Below are positions 41,713 through 50,476 of a DNA stretch of 64,000 bases, in pieces. Position 1 is the first letter of the stretch. Each line of letters starts with the position of its first letter. The notes beneath the pieces were generated by a model, which was not told the origin of the DNA, did no database searches, and worked only from the letters and a program-made list of their open reading frames with translations. The position numbers and the translations under genes were made by a program. The stretch comes from an uncultured Clostridium sp. (GTDB lineage: Bacteria > Bacillota > Clostridia > Lachnospirales > Lachnospiraceae), in the NCBI GenBank assembly GCA_900549235.1, contig URNT01000010.1, positions 24,435 through 88,434 on the forward strand, read 5' to 3'.

Positions 41713-43977
41713 ATGAGAACGATCATCAATTTGAACTCCGGGTGGAAATTCATCCAGGAAAACGCAGGCCTTCCCAAGGAGCTTCCCTTACAGTGGCAGG
41801 ATGTAGACCTTCCACACACCTGGAATGCGGTGGACGGCCACGACGGCAACGGAAGCTATGACAGAGGCAGCTACTGGTACGCGAAAGAATTTGATACCCC
41901 AGAGCAGCCGCTGGCAGGGGGACGGACCTATGTGGAGATCCTGGCTGCGGGACAACAGGCCACCGTTTATGTGAACGGTACAGAGGTGGTTTACCACGAA
42001 GGCGGGTATTCCATTTTCAGAGCAGATATTACAGACCTGTGCAGAAAGGGAGAGAAGAACCTTCTGACAGTCAACTGCTCTAATGAGTACAAAGACAGCG
42101 TATATCCTCAGTCTGCCGACTTTACCTTCTACGGCGGCCTTTACAGAGGGGTAAACCTGATCAGCGTACCGGAGGCTCACTTTGATCTTGAGTATTTCGC
42201 AGGTCCTGGCGTGGCAGTGACCCCAACGGCCTCTGACTGCGGCGGCGCTTACTTTAAGCTGGAAAGCTGGGTAAAGGGAGCAGATGAGAACTTCACCGTA
42301 CTGTATTCCATCCAGGATGCCCAGGGACATGAGGTAGCAGGGGGGACCAGACCAGTGGATGCGCCTGAGCTTACCCTGTTTGTGCCGGAGGCACACCGCT
42401 GGGAGCTTGATGATCCCTACCTTTACACAGTAACCGCAAGGCTTCAGCGCCGCAACGAGACCTATGACGAGGTAGTGGTAAAGGCCGGTGTGAGAAGCTT
42501 CTCCTGCGATCCGGACAAGGGCTTTATTATCAACGGAAAGGAAACTCCCTTAAGAGGCGTAAGCCGCCATCAGGATCAGCTCTATAAGGGCAATGCACTG
42601 ACAAAAGAGGATCACTATGAGGATGCGGCGCTGATTAAGGAGCTGGGAGCCAACACCATCCGTCTTGCCCACTATCAGCACTCTCAGGATTTTTATGATG
42701 CCTGCGACGAGCTTGGCTTTGTAATCTGGGCTGAGATCCCCTTCATCAGCGTATTTAACAAAGATCCTGAGGCCCATAAAAACTGTATCAGCCAGTTGAA
42801 GGAGCTGATCATCCAGAACTATAACCACCCATCCATCTGCTTCTGGGGCATTTCCAATGAAATCCTCATCGGCGGTATCTCAGAGCAGCTGGTTGAGAAC
42901 CATAAGGAACTGAACGCTCTGGCAAAGGAGCTGGATCCCACCAGGCTGACCACCATCGCCCATGTATCCATGACTCCCATTGACAGCCCCATGCATCACA
43001 TCACTGATGTGATCAGCTGGAACCACTACTTTGGCTGGTACGGCGGCAGGACAGAAGACAATGGCCCCTGGTTTGACAGGTTCCATGAGAAATATCCAGA
43101 GCTTTGCGTGGGCATCAGCGAATACGGCTGTGAGGGCGTGATCACCAACCACGGTCCAAATCCGGCCTGCAAGGATTATTCCGAGGAATATCAGGCTCTG
43201 TACCATGAGTACATGGCAAAGATGTTAGAGGAGCGTCCCTGGATCTGGTCCAGCCATGTATGGAATATGTTTGACTTCGGCTGCGCCGCCAGAAATGAGG
43301 GGGGAGTGGCAGGCCGCAACAACAAAGGTCTTGTGACCATGGACCGCAAGGTAAAGAAGGACAGCTACTATATCTATCAGGCATACTGGACAAAGAAGCC
43401 GATGGTGCACATCTGCGGACGCCGCTATGCTCAGAGGGCTGGGGAGACCACTGAGGTGCGGGTATATTCCAATGAGCCTTCCGTTGCTCTGTATGTAAAC
43501 GGAGAACTGGCAGAGGAAAAGAGCGCAGATAAGGTATTTGTATTTACCGTTGTATTAAAAGAGGGGAATAATATACTGGTAGCCCGCACCGCAAACGCAG
43601 CCGATTCCATTTCTCTGGAAAAGGTGGAGAAGGAGCCGGAGATTTATGTGCTTCCTGAGGTAAATGAACGGGCAGAGGGCGTAGCCAACTGGTTTGAAAC
43701 CGTAGGCAGCATGGACCTTAAAGCGCCTATGGAGTTCCCGGAGGGAATGTACAGCATAAAGGACTCTATGGAGGAGATTGCAAAATCACCGGAGGCTCTG
43801 GAGACCGCGGCTAAGGCAGTAAAGCTGGCAACAAACTTTGCTATCACACCAGACAGCGGCATGTGGGGGATGCTGAAGGCATCTACGCCGGAGAGTCTGA
43901 TCGGTATGGCAGGAAGTCTGGTTCCTGAGGGCTTCTTAGAGAGCCTGAACGCCCAGCTGATCAAGATCCGCAAATAG
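41713..43977 (+). CDS. GH2 glycoside hydrolase (beta-galactosidase/glucuronidase family)
   Basis: A 754-residue cytoplasmic enzyme with the GH2 order: sugar-binding jelly roll (~1-170), immunoglobulin-like domain (~175-265) and TIM barrel (~270-570). General acid/base E383 is in FWGISNEILIG and nucleophile E470 in VGISEYGCEG. A C-terminal beta domain (~575-640) resembles DUF4982, and the last ~110 residues are helical and unassigned. Start at 41713 with AAGGAGG upstream; a longer frame lacks a site. No Asn-Lys glucuronide-recognition motif was confidently found, so galactosidase, glucuronidase or another beta-glycosidase activity remains open. Confidence 0.9.
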   Translation: MRTIINLNSGWKFIQENAGLPKELPLQWQDVDLPHTWNAVDGHDGNGSYDRGSYWYAKEFDTPEQPLAGGRTYVEILAAGQQATVYVNGTEVVYHEGGYSIFRADITDLCRKGEKNLLTVNCSNEYKDSVYPQSADFTFYGGLYRGVNLISVPEAHFDLEYFAGPGVAVTPTASDCGGAYFKLESWVKGADENFTVLYSIQDAQGHEVAGGTRPVDAPELTLFVPEAHRWELDDPYLYTVTARLQRRNETYDEVVVKAGVRSFSCDPDKGFIINGKETPLRGVSRHQDQLYKGNALTKEDHYEDAALIKELGANTIRLAHYQHSQDFYDACDELGFVIWAEIPFISVFNKDPEAHKNCISQLKELIIQNYNHPSICFWGISNEILIGGISEQLVENHKELNALAKELDPTRLTTIAHVSMTPIDSPMHHITDVISWNHYFGWYGGRTEDNGPWFDRFHEKYPELCVGISEYGCEGVITNHGPNPACKDYSEEYQALYHEYMAKMLEERPWIWSSHVWNMFDFGCAARNEGGVAGRNNKGLVTMDRKVKKDSYYIYQAYWTKKPMVHICGRRYAQRAGETTEVRVYSNEPSVALYVNGELAEEKSADKVFVFTVVLKEGNNILVARTANAADSISLEKVEKEPEIYVLPEVNERAEGVANWFETVGSMDLKAPMEFPEGMYSIKDSMEEIAKSPEALETAAKAVKLATNFAITPDSGMWGMLKASTPESLIGMAGSLVPEGFLESLNAQLIKIRK

Positions 43978-44005
43978 ACGTCTGCAAAGGAAAAGGAGAG
44001 AAAAA

Positions 44006-45412
44006 ATGGCAGCAAATTCAAATGCAAAGGTCAAGCCATTTGGGATGGCTGACAAGGTAGGATACTTATTTGGTGACTTCGGAAATGACTTTACCTTTAT
44101 GTTGTCCTCTATGTTTATGATGAAATTTTACACCGACGTTATGGGCGTAGCTCCTGCGATCGTTGGTACTCTGATGATGGTGGCCCGTTTTGTGGATGCG
44201 GTAACCGATGTAACCATGGGCCAGATCGTAGACCGGTCCAAGCCTACAAAGGACGGAAAGTTCAAGCCATGGATCCGCCGATGCTGCGGTCCTCTGGGAA
44301 TTTCGGCCTTTCTGATCTTCCAGAGCGGCTTTGCAGGCATGTCCATGGGCTTTAAGATTTTCTGGATGTTTTTAACCTACCTGCTGTGGGGCTCCATTTT
44401 CTACACCTCCGTAAATATTCCTTACGGATCCATGGCCTCCGCAGTTACCTCTGATTCCAATGAGCGTGCTCAGCTGTCCACCTTCCGTTCCATGGGAGCT
44501 GCTCTGGCAAGCCTTGTAATCGGTACCTTTACACCAATGTTTGCTTACGTTACCGTAGACGGCGCAACCGTACTTTCCGGTTCCCGCATGACCATTATCG
44601 CAGGTATCTTTGCCGTATGCGGCATCATCTGCCATATGCTCTGCTTCCAGCTGGTAACCGAGCGTATCCAGGTTCCTCAGAACACAAGCAAGTTAAATGT
44701 TGGAAAAATGCTTAAGAGCCTTGGAACCAACCGCGCTCTCTTAGGTATCATCGCTGCCGCTATTATGCTGCTCCTTGGTATGCTGGGCATGACCGGCATG
44801 CACCCTTATCTGTTCCCTGTTTACTACGGAAGCGCATCCGCTCAGTCCATGGCTTCTCTGGTAGGAAACCTGGCATCCCTGCTTATCTGCGCGCCTCTGG
44901 CTGCGAAGGTTGCGGCTGCTATCGGAAAGAAGGAAACTGCCATCCTGGGCTGCGCAGTCAGCACCCTTACCTGGATCGTCTGCCTGATCCTCCGTCCGGA
45001 CAACGCCTTTGTATTCGTTGGCTTTTATGTGGTAGCCAATACAGGACTGAGCTTCTTTAACTATATCATCTGGGCTATGATCACAGACGTAATTGACGAC
45101 GCGGAGGTAAAGAACGGCATCCGCGAGGACGGAACCATCTACTCTGTATACTCCTTCGCCAGAAAGCTGGGACAGGCTCTGTCTTCCGGTATGATCGGCG
45201 GACTGATGACAGCGATAGGCTATACGGGCGCAGTTGCGAGCAACCCATCCGCATACCCTGAGGTTCTGTCAAATATCTTCGTTTTATCCTGTGTGATCCC
45301 TTCCATCGGACTGATCGCAGTGATTCTTGCACTGATATTTATCTATCCGTTAAATAAGGCAAGAGTAGAGGCAAACGTATTAGAACTTAAGAAACGCCGT
45401 GGAGAAGCATAG
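44006..45412 (+). CDS. GPH family glycoside-cation symporter
   Basis: A 468-residue, twelve-helix major-facilitator-like symporter of the glycoside-pentoside-hexuronide family. Early segments GYLFGDFGNDFTFMLSSMFM and DAVTDVTMGQIVDRSKPTKD contain the acidic residues that bind the coupling cation and the conserved loop 2-3 motif. It lies between GH2 and GH3 genes in one operon, so it probably imports the beta-linked glycoside that these enzymes cut. AAAGGAG precedes the ATG; the next gene begins nine bases after the stop. Confidence 0.93.
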   Translation: MAANSNAKVKPFGMADKVGYLFGDFGNDFTFMLSSMFMMKFYTDVMGVAPAIVGTLMMVARFVDAVTDVTMGQIVDRSKPTKDGKFKPWIRRCCGPLGISAFLIFQSGFAGMSMGFKIFWMFLTYLLWGSIFYTSVNIPYGSMASAVTSDSNERAQLSTFRSMGAALASLVIGTFTPMFAYVTVDGATVLSGSRMTIIAGIFAVCGIICHMLCFQLVTERIQVPQNTSKLNVGKMLKSLGTNRALLGIIAAAIMLLLGMLGMTGMHPYLFPVYYGSASAQSMASLVGNLASLLICAPLAAKVAAAIGKKETAILGCAVSTLTWIVCLILRPDNAFVFVGFYVVANTGLSFFNYIIWAMITDVIDDAEVKNGIREDGTIYSVYSFARKLGQALSSGMIGGLMTAIGYTGAVASNPSAYPEVLSNIFVLSCVIPSIGLIAVILALIFIYPLNKARVEANVLELKKRRGEA

Positions 45413-45420
45413 GAGGCACT

Positions 45421-47670
45421 ATGGCAAAGAAAGCATCAGAACATGTAAAATATGTGAAAAATCCAGGAAATGGTCCCGTTATCGGGACTGTTTCCAGAAC
45501 CATCATTGAAAAGGACGGCCTGTACTTTAAGGATCTGGATGGCAGCGGGGAGTTTAAGCCCTTTGACGACTGGCGTCTCCCGGCAGGGGAGCGTGCCGCC
45601 GCCTACGCCGCAGAGCTGACCACCGACGAGAAGATTGCCCAGCTTTTTATTTCAGACTGGCGTATGGGAAAATACCTTTCCAATTTCCCGGATCATAAGC
45701 CGGAGCTTGACGAGTCCGGAACTCTGGATGACGCAGAATTTACCGGAAAGACCATTTTTGGCGAGCAGCATCTTCCAGGCACCACAGACCTGATTAAAAA
45801 CTGGTTTGCCCGCCATCTGATCCTGAGAGCCAACCCCACTCCGGAGGATCTGGCTGACTGGCTGAACCAGCTCCATGCGGTAGCGGAGGAGTGTGAGCAT
45901 TTTGTTCCCGTTCAGGTAGCCTCCAACTCCAGAAATGAAAACGGCGAGCTGGTATTTGGTATGAACGACGCGGCAGGAGTATTTGCCGACTGGCCCGGCA
46001 CCATGGGCATCGCGGCAGCTGTCAAGGGAACGGATCTGGGCATCATCGACGAGTTCGCTGACTGTGTCCGCCGTGAGTGGGATGCCGCCGGCCTGAAAAA
46101 GGGCTATATGTATATGGCAGATGTAGTCTCCGACCCGAGATGGCAGAGGACCTACGGCACCTTCGGAGAGGATCCAGAGCTGATCTGCGACATTTTCCGC
46201 CGCCTGATCCCTGGGATCCAGGGCAGCAGTGAGGGAGTTACTCCTGAGGGCGTAGCCGTTACCGTAAAGCACTTCCCAGGAGGGGGAGCCCGGGAAAATG
46301 GTTTCGACCCCCATTACAAGATGGGTCAGTGGAACGTATATCAGACCGAAGGCTCTCTTGAGAAATATCATCTGCCGGGCTTCCAGGTGGCAGTGGATCA
46401 GAAGGCTTCTTCTATCATGCCTTATTATGCCAAGCCAGCAGCCGCAAAGAGTGCGCCCCAGACGGACAAAAACGGGGCTCCCATGGAGATGAAGCCCTAC
46501 GGCTTTGCCTACAATAAGCCATTTATCCAGGGTCTTTTAAGAGATCAGATGGGCTTTAAGGGCTATGTAAACTCTGATACCGGCATTGTACACAATATGA
46601 GCTGGGGCGTTGAGATGTTAGACAAGCCGGAGCGCATCGGCTTTGCAGTCAACAACGCAGGGGTAGACTTAATCAGCGGCCTCTTTGACCAGGAATTTGG
46701 AAAAGAAGCCTATGCCCGTGGGAAAAATGATTATTATGACACCCATCCCGTACCAGAAGGCTTTACAAAGGAAGAGCTGGTGCTGACAGACGAGGCTCTG
46801 GACCGGGCGGTGATCCGCACCCTGACAGAGATGTTCGAGCTGGGTATGTTTGAGAACCCCTACAGAAGCCCGGAAACAGCTGCTCAGGTGATAAAGGATC
46901 CTGCTGACTGGGAAAAGGCTCTGGACGTACACAGAAAGAGCGTGGTGCTTCTTAAAAACCAGGAGGACACCCTGCCTCTCACCGGCGATAAGCTGGCAGG
47001 CAAAAAGGTTTATGCCCGCTGCTTTGGAAAGAAGGCAGAGGCGGCAGAGGAAGCCACCAGATCCCTTCGCGAGCAGCTTGCAAAGGAAGCAGAGCTGACA
47101 GAGGATTACAATGAGGCAGATTACGCCATCCTGTTCCTGCAGCCCTCCTCCGGCGAGTATTTCAACGCCACACCAGGCTATCTGGAGCTGGATCTGTGCG
47201 ACGGAAAGCAGGTAGTAAACGTAGATGACGAGGGACGGCCTACCGCCGAGACTCACTTAGAGACCACACTGGCTGAGGTTGATCAGATCGCTAAGATCGC
47301 AGAAGCAGTCCACGCCAGAGGCGGCAAGGTAGCAGCCAGCTTAAACATCACCCTGGCATGGGAAATAGGGAACGCAGAGCCTTACTGCGACGCCTTCCTG
47401 GCAGGCTTTGACACTCGCGTATCCGCCGTTCTTGATGTAATTTTCGGCCGGTTTTCACCCGTTGGAAAGATGCCCATCACCCTTCCAAGAGGAGATGAGG
47501 TTCTGGCAGTCAATGCAGAAGGCGTCTGCATCAGCCCCAACGACGTGCCGGGATACCACAAGGACCAGTATATGCCCGATGAATTGAAGGACGAGAACGG
47601 GAAGGCTTATGCTTACCGGGATCGGGCTGGGAATTATTATGAGTTGAATTTTGGATTGTCTTATAAGTAA
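45421..47670 (+). CDS. GH3 beta-glucosidase/xylosidase
   Basis: A 749-residue glycoside hydrolase family 3 enzyme. The N-terminal barrel has KHFPGGGAREN and the nucleophile D386 in YVNSDTGIVHN; the second alpha/beta sandwich domain (KSVVLLKNQEDTLPL onward) supplies the acid/base. The C-terminal fibronectin-like domain usual in many GH3 enzymes appears absent, the protein ending shortly after the sandwich domain. No signal peptide, so it acts in the cytoplasm on imported glycosides. Last gene of the GH2-GPH-GH3 operon, followed by a strong terminator. Confidence 0.92.
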   Translation: MAKKASEHVKYVKNPGNGPVIGTVSRTIIEKDGLYFKDLDGSGEFKPFDDWRLPAGERAAAYAAELTTDEKIAQLFISDWRMGKYLSNFPDHKPELDESGTLDDAEFTGKTIFGEQHLPGTTDLIKNWFARHLILRANPTPEDLADWLNQLHAVAEECEHFVPVQVASNSRNENGELVFGMNDAAGVFADWPGTMGIAAAVKGTDLGIIDEFADCVRREWDAAGLKKGYMYMADVVSDPRWQRTYGTFGEDPELICDIFRRLIPGIQGSSEGVTPEGVAVTVKHFPGGGARENGFDPHYKMGQWNVYQTEGSLEKYHLPGFQVAVDQKASSIMPYYAKPAAAKSAPQTDKNGAPMEMKPYGFAYNKPFIQGLLRDQMGFKGYVNSDTGIVHNMSWGVEMLDKPERIGFAVNNAGVDLISGLFDQEFGKEAYARGKNDYYDTHPVPEGFTKEELVLTDEALDRAVIRTLTEMFELGMFENPYRSPETAAQVIKDPADWEKALDVHRKSVVLLKNQEDTLPLTGDKLAGKKVYARCFGKKAEAAEEATRSLREQLAKEAELTEDYNEADYAILFLQPSSGEYFNATPGYLELDLCDGKQVVNVDDEGRPTAETHLETTLAEVDQIAKIAEAVHARGGKVAASLNITLAWEIGNAEPYCDAFLAGFDTRVSAVLDVIFGRFSPVGKMPITLPRGDEVLAVNAEGVCISPNDVPGYHKDQYMPDELKDENGKAYAYRDRAGNYYELNFGLSYK

Positions 47671-47678
47671 GGATTTTG

Positions 47679-47724
47679 ACAAAAAGAAGGACCATCGGCG
47701 GGAAACAGATGGTCCTTCTTTTGC
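47679..47724. terminator. Terminator of the GH2/GPH/GH3 operon
   Basis: A 15-base stem AAAAGAAGGACCATC / GATGGTCCTTCTTTT. The A and T ends allow function in both directions. Confidence 0.9.
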
Positions 47725-47860
47725 TGTAAAAGGGTCAAATTCAGTCAAGCAGGATTACGAAAAGTCTTGGCATTTTACGCACTTATGCCCAGGCGTGACT
47801 ATATGCGGATTTTGTTTGTAGATCGTTCTGCAGATGATACAGAGGAATAGAAATCGTACT

Positions 47861-47904
47861 GCGGGGAAAGCATGACCAACCCAAATGGGAGCTTTCCCGC
47901 TTTT
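47861..47904 (+). terminator. Orphan terminator-like hairpin
   Basis: GCGGGGAAAGC (47861-47871) pairs with GCTTTCCCGC (47891-47900) and is followed by TTTTC. No gene ends just before it. Confidence 0.6.
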
Positions 47905-47914
47905 CAACCCGCCC

Positions 47915-47943
47915 TTGACGCCATCCCCGATTTCATCTATACT
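47915..47943 (+). promoter_or_regulatory. Promoter of the DUF6483-like gene
   Basis: -35 TTGACG (47915-47920), 17-base spacer and -10 TATACT (47938-47943), 46 bases upstream of the start. Confidence 0.7.
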
Positions 47944-47989
47944 AAATAGAAATGTAAATTCCAAAATAAAACACCAGGAGATGACAGAT

Positions 47990-48385
47990 ATGGGTTATCA
48001 GGATGATTATGTGATGCGGACCATCAGCGACCTTGTGCGCGCCATTGCAAGGCTGGCTCTTGGGAAAAATGAGATACGCTATGAGCTTCCTGCCTCTGAG
48101 GCAGAGTATACCAGTGCGGACCGGCTTTATGACCGCTTAAAGGCTCTGATCTCTGAGGGAGAGATCAATGAGGCGGAGAATATCCTTCTTGAGGAGCTGG
48201 ACGAGACCGATATGGATTATCTGGAGCTGGCCCTTACTTTCTATATGGATCTGAACGCCCTGGATGATGATACCCTTTATACGGCGAACTATTCAAGAGA
48301 GGAGATCGTAGACGGGATCAACAGCGTTGCTGCTCAGTTCGGCATATCCGGCTTCGAGCATTTTGTAGATACCACACTTGTATAA
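47990..48385 (+). CDS. DUF6483-like small acidic protein
   Basis: A 131-residue acidic helical protein starting MGYQDDYVMRTISDLVRAIA. The pattern fits the DUF6483 family of Clostridia as I remember it; function unknown. The ATG at 47990 is about ten bases after AGGAG, while the in-frame ATG nine bases earlier touches it. It has its own promoter and a terminator-like hairpin after its stop, so it is probably monocistronic. No signal peptide or membrane segment. Confidence 0.75.
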   Translation: MGYQDDYVMRTISDLVRAIARLALGKNEIRYELPASEAEYTSADRLYDRLKALISEGEINEAENILLEELDETDMDYLELALTFYMDLNALDDDTLYTANYSREEIVDGINSVAAQFGISGFEHFVDTTLV

Positions 48386-48398
48386 GAACAGGAAAACC

Positions 48399-48438
48399 TG
48401 CCAGACCTGCATGGCTGTATGTGGTCTGGCAGATTTTC
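48399..48438 (+). terminator. Terminator after the DUF6483-like gene
   Basis: CTGCCAGACC and GGTCTGGCAG form a perfect 10-base stem, followed by ATTTTCTG. Confidence 0.75.
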
Positions 48439-48469
48439 TGCGTCTGCGGCCCGTTATAGAAAGGACAGT

Positions 48470-50452
48470 ATGGAAATAAAAAAAGAATGTGCCGACTATC
48501 TGGAGCAGTATTACAGAGAGCTGTTCTTCGGCAGTACCAACCGGCGAGGCCGCTCCCTGAAGGGGAGCGAGCTGAGAGCCAGACTGGAAAAACTGAATGA
48601 GGAGGCTTTAAGGCCCATTGCAAAGGCCAACGAGCTGAGCAGCATCCATGCCATGTTTGCCAAGGTGGCAGCCTGGCTGTCTTACCGGGGGGAGCGGTTA
48701 AGGCCCGGACCTCTGATGGAGGAGTGGAAAGAGCAGTACCAGGCCGTGGAGGCCTTCTGCGGCATCCTGGCCAGAAAGGATCTGGAATTTGTCCCGGATC
48801 TTTCCTTAGAAGAACTGGAGCGGGTCCTTAAAATGCAGGGGATCCGCCGGTATCTTCAGACCAACTCCCTGGAACGGGCCTATGAGCTGTTTTACCTTCC
48901 AAAAACTATCAAAAAAGGGATCCGTGAATCCGTCCAGAGGCGGCCGGAGGACGAATACCCCTATGCCAGGGAGATGAAGCGACGCTTTATCCTTCATGTA
49001 GGTCCTACCAACAGCGGCAAGACCCACGACGCCCTGGAACGGCTGAAGGAAAGCAGCCACGGAGCTTATTTTGGTCCCCTGCGCCTTCTGGCCCTGGAGG
49101 TTTACGACCGGATGAACAGCCAGAATGTGCCCTGCTCCATGATCACCGGCGAGGAGACGATCCAGGTGCCGGGAGCTGTCTGCCAGGCCTGTACGGTGGA
49201 AATGTTAAATGACATGGAATATTTTGACATAGCTGTGGTGGATGAATGTCAGATGGTGGCAGACTCGCACCGGGGCCACAATTGGACCCGGGCGGTTCTG
49301 GGCCTTAGGGCAGAGGAGATTCACCTGTGCATGGCCCCGGAGGCGGAGGATATTATGATCCAGATGATCCGCCGCTGCGGAGATTCCTACCGGGTGGTGC
49401 GCCATAAGAGAAATACAAGACTTACCATGGAGCGCAAGCCCTATTCCTTAAAGCATGACCTGAAAAAGGGAGATGCCCTTATTGTGTTTTCAAAGAAATC
49501 CGTTCTGGCCCTGGCAGCCCACCTGGAAAATCAGGGTACCCGCTGCAGCGTGATCTATGGAAGCCTGCCCCCGGCTACCAGACGGGAGCAGGTGCGACGT
49601 TTCATGGAAAAGGAGACGGAGGTGGTGGTCAGCACCGATGCTATCGGTATGGGGCTGAATCTGCCCATTCGCCGGATCGTTTTTATTGAAACGGAGAAGT
49701 TTGACGGAATAAGCAGGCGGCCCCTGAAACCGGAGGAGATCAAGCAGATCGCCGGACGGGCCGGGCGCTTCGGCCTTTATGACGAGGGCTTTGTGGCGGC
49801 GATCGACGGCAGTGAGCTGATCGAGGACGGCCTTTCCCGTCTGCCTATCCCCATTATGAAGGCCTATGTAGGTTTTCCGGAGCAGCTTCTCGGCCTGCCT
49901 GCGGAGATCGATACGCTGATCAAGATCTGGGCCGGCATGGACACCCCTTCTATTTATGAAAAAATGGAGGTAGACGAGCTGCTGTCCCTGTACATGAGCT
50001 TTGAGCAGGTGCACCGGGATGATCTGGAAGAATTTTCTAAACAGGAGATCTACAAGTTTATCACCTGCTCGGTGGATATTGACAACCGGATGGTCATGGA
50101 TCTGTGGAAGGATTACTGCCGCGAATACCGGGAGGCAGAGGAGCTTGAATTTCCCTACAGCCCCGGCTCTGACCTTTACGATCTGGAAAGCTATTACAAA
50201 ATGCTGGATCTGTACTTCCAGTTCTCCCGGAAGGCAGGACTGCCCATTCGGGAGGAAAGTCTGTCTGAGGAGCGCCGGGAGACAGAGGAGGAGATCAGCC
50301 GGATCCTGCGGACCGAGTGCGGCAGCTACACCCGCAAGTGCTCGGCCTGCGGGCGGGAGCTTTCCTGGGACTATCCATTTCCCATCTGTGAAAAATGTTT
50401 TGAGAGAGGGAAGACGAGGAATCCCCGCAGATACAGCGGGAGACGAAATTGA
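48470..50452 (+). CDS. Suv3-like RNA helicase with C-terminal zinc ribbon
   Basis: A 660-residue superfamily 2 helicase. Walker A is GPTNSGKTHDAL (G178-T185 core); motif II is VVDECQMV, a DECQ-like box instead of DEAD or DExH; motif VI is QIAGRAGRFG. These and the helical N-terminal and C-terminal regions match Suv3, the mitochondrial degradosome helicase, whose bacterial relatives are known in Clostridia. The last ~40 residues hold two CxxC pairs (CSACGRELSW..., ICEKCF), a probable zinc ribbon. It may unwind RNA for a nuclease such as PNPase. Start chosen from AAAGGA upstream of the ATG; an upstream in-frame ATG lies inside the preceding terminator. Confidence 0.88.
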   Translation: MEIKKECADYLEQYYRELFFGSTNRRGRSLKGSELRARLEKLNEEALRPIAKANELSSIHAMFAKVAAWLSYRGERLRPGPLMEEWKEQYQAVEAFCGILARKDLEFVPDLSLEELERVLKMQGIRRYLQTNSLERAYELFYLPKTIKKGIRESVQRRPEDEYPYAREMKRRFILHVGPTNSGKTHDALERLKESSHGAYFGPLRLLALEVYDRMNSQNVPCSMITGEETIQVPGAVCQACTVEMLNDMEYFDIAVVDECQMVADSHRGHNWTRAVLGLRAEEIHLCMAPEAEDIMIQMIRRCGDSYRVVRHKRNTRLTMERKPYSLKHDLKKGDALIVFSKKSVLALAAHLENQGTRCSVIYGSLPPATRREQVRRFMEKETEVVVSTDAIGMGLNLPIRRIVFIETEKFDGISRRPLKPEEIKQIAGRAGRFGLYDEGFVAAIDGSELIEDGLSRLPIPIMKAYVGFPEQLLGLPAEIDTLIKIWAGMDTPSIYEKMEVDELLSLYMSFEQVHRDDLEEFSKQEIYKFITCSVDIDNRMVMDLWKDYCREYREAEELEFPYSPGSDLYDLESYYKMLDLYFQFSRKAGLPIREESLSEERRETEEEISRILRTECGSYTRKCSACGRELSWDYPFPICEKCFERGKTRNPRRYSGRRN

Positions 50453-50476
50453 CTGACATGAGAAAAGGAGAGAAAC

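Larger units (their letters stand above)
47671..47989. other. Intergenic region with two terminator-like hairpins and a promoter
   Basis: A gap of 319 bases. It contains the GH3 terminator, a second hairpin with T tail (47861-47904) that has no gene directly before it, and the promoter of the next gene (47915-47943). The ~130 bases between the two hairpins could encode a short RNA or be a remnant; no promoter for it was convincing. Confidence 0.5.
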
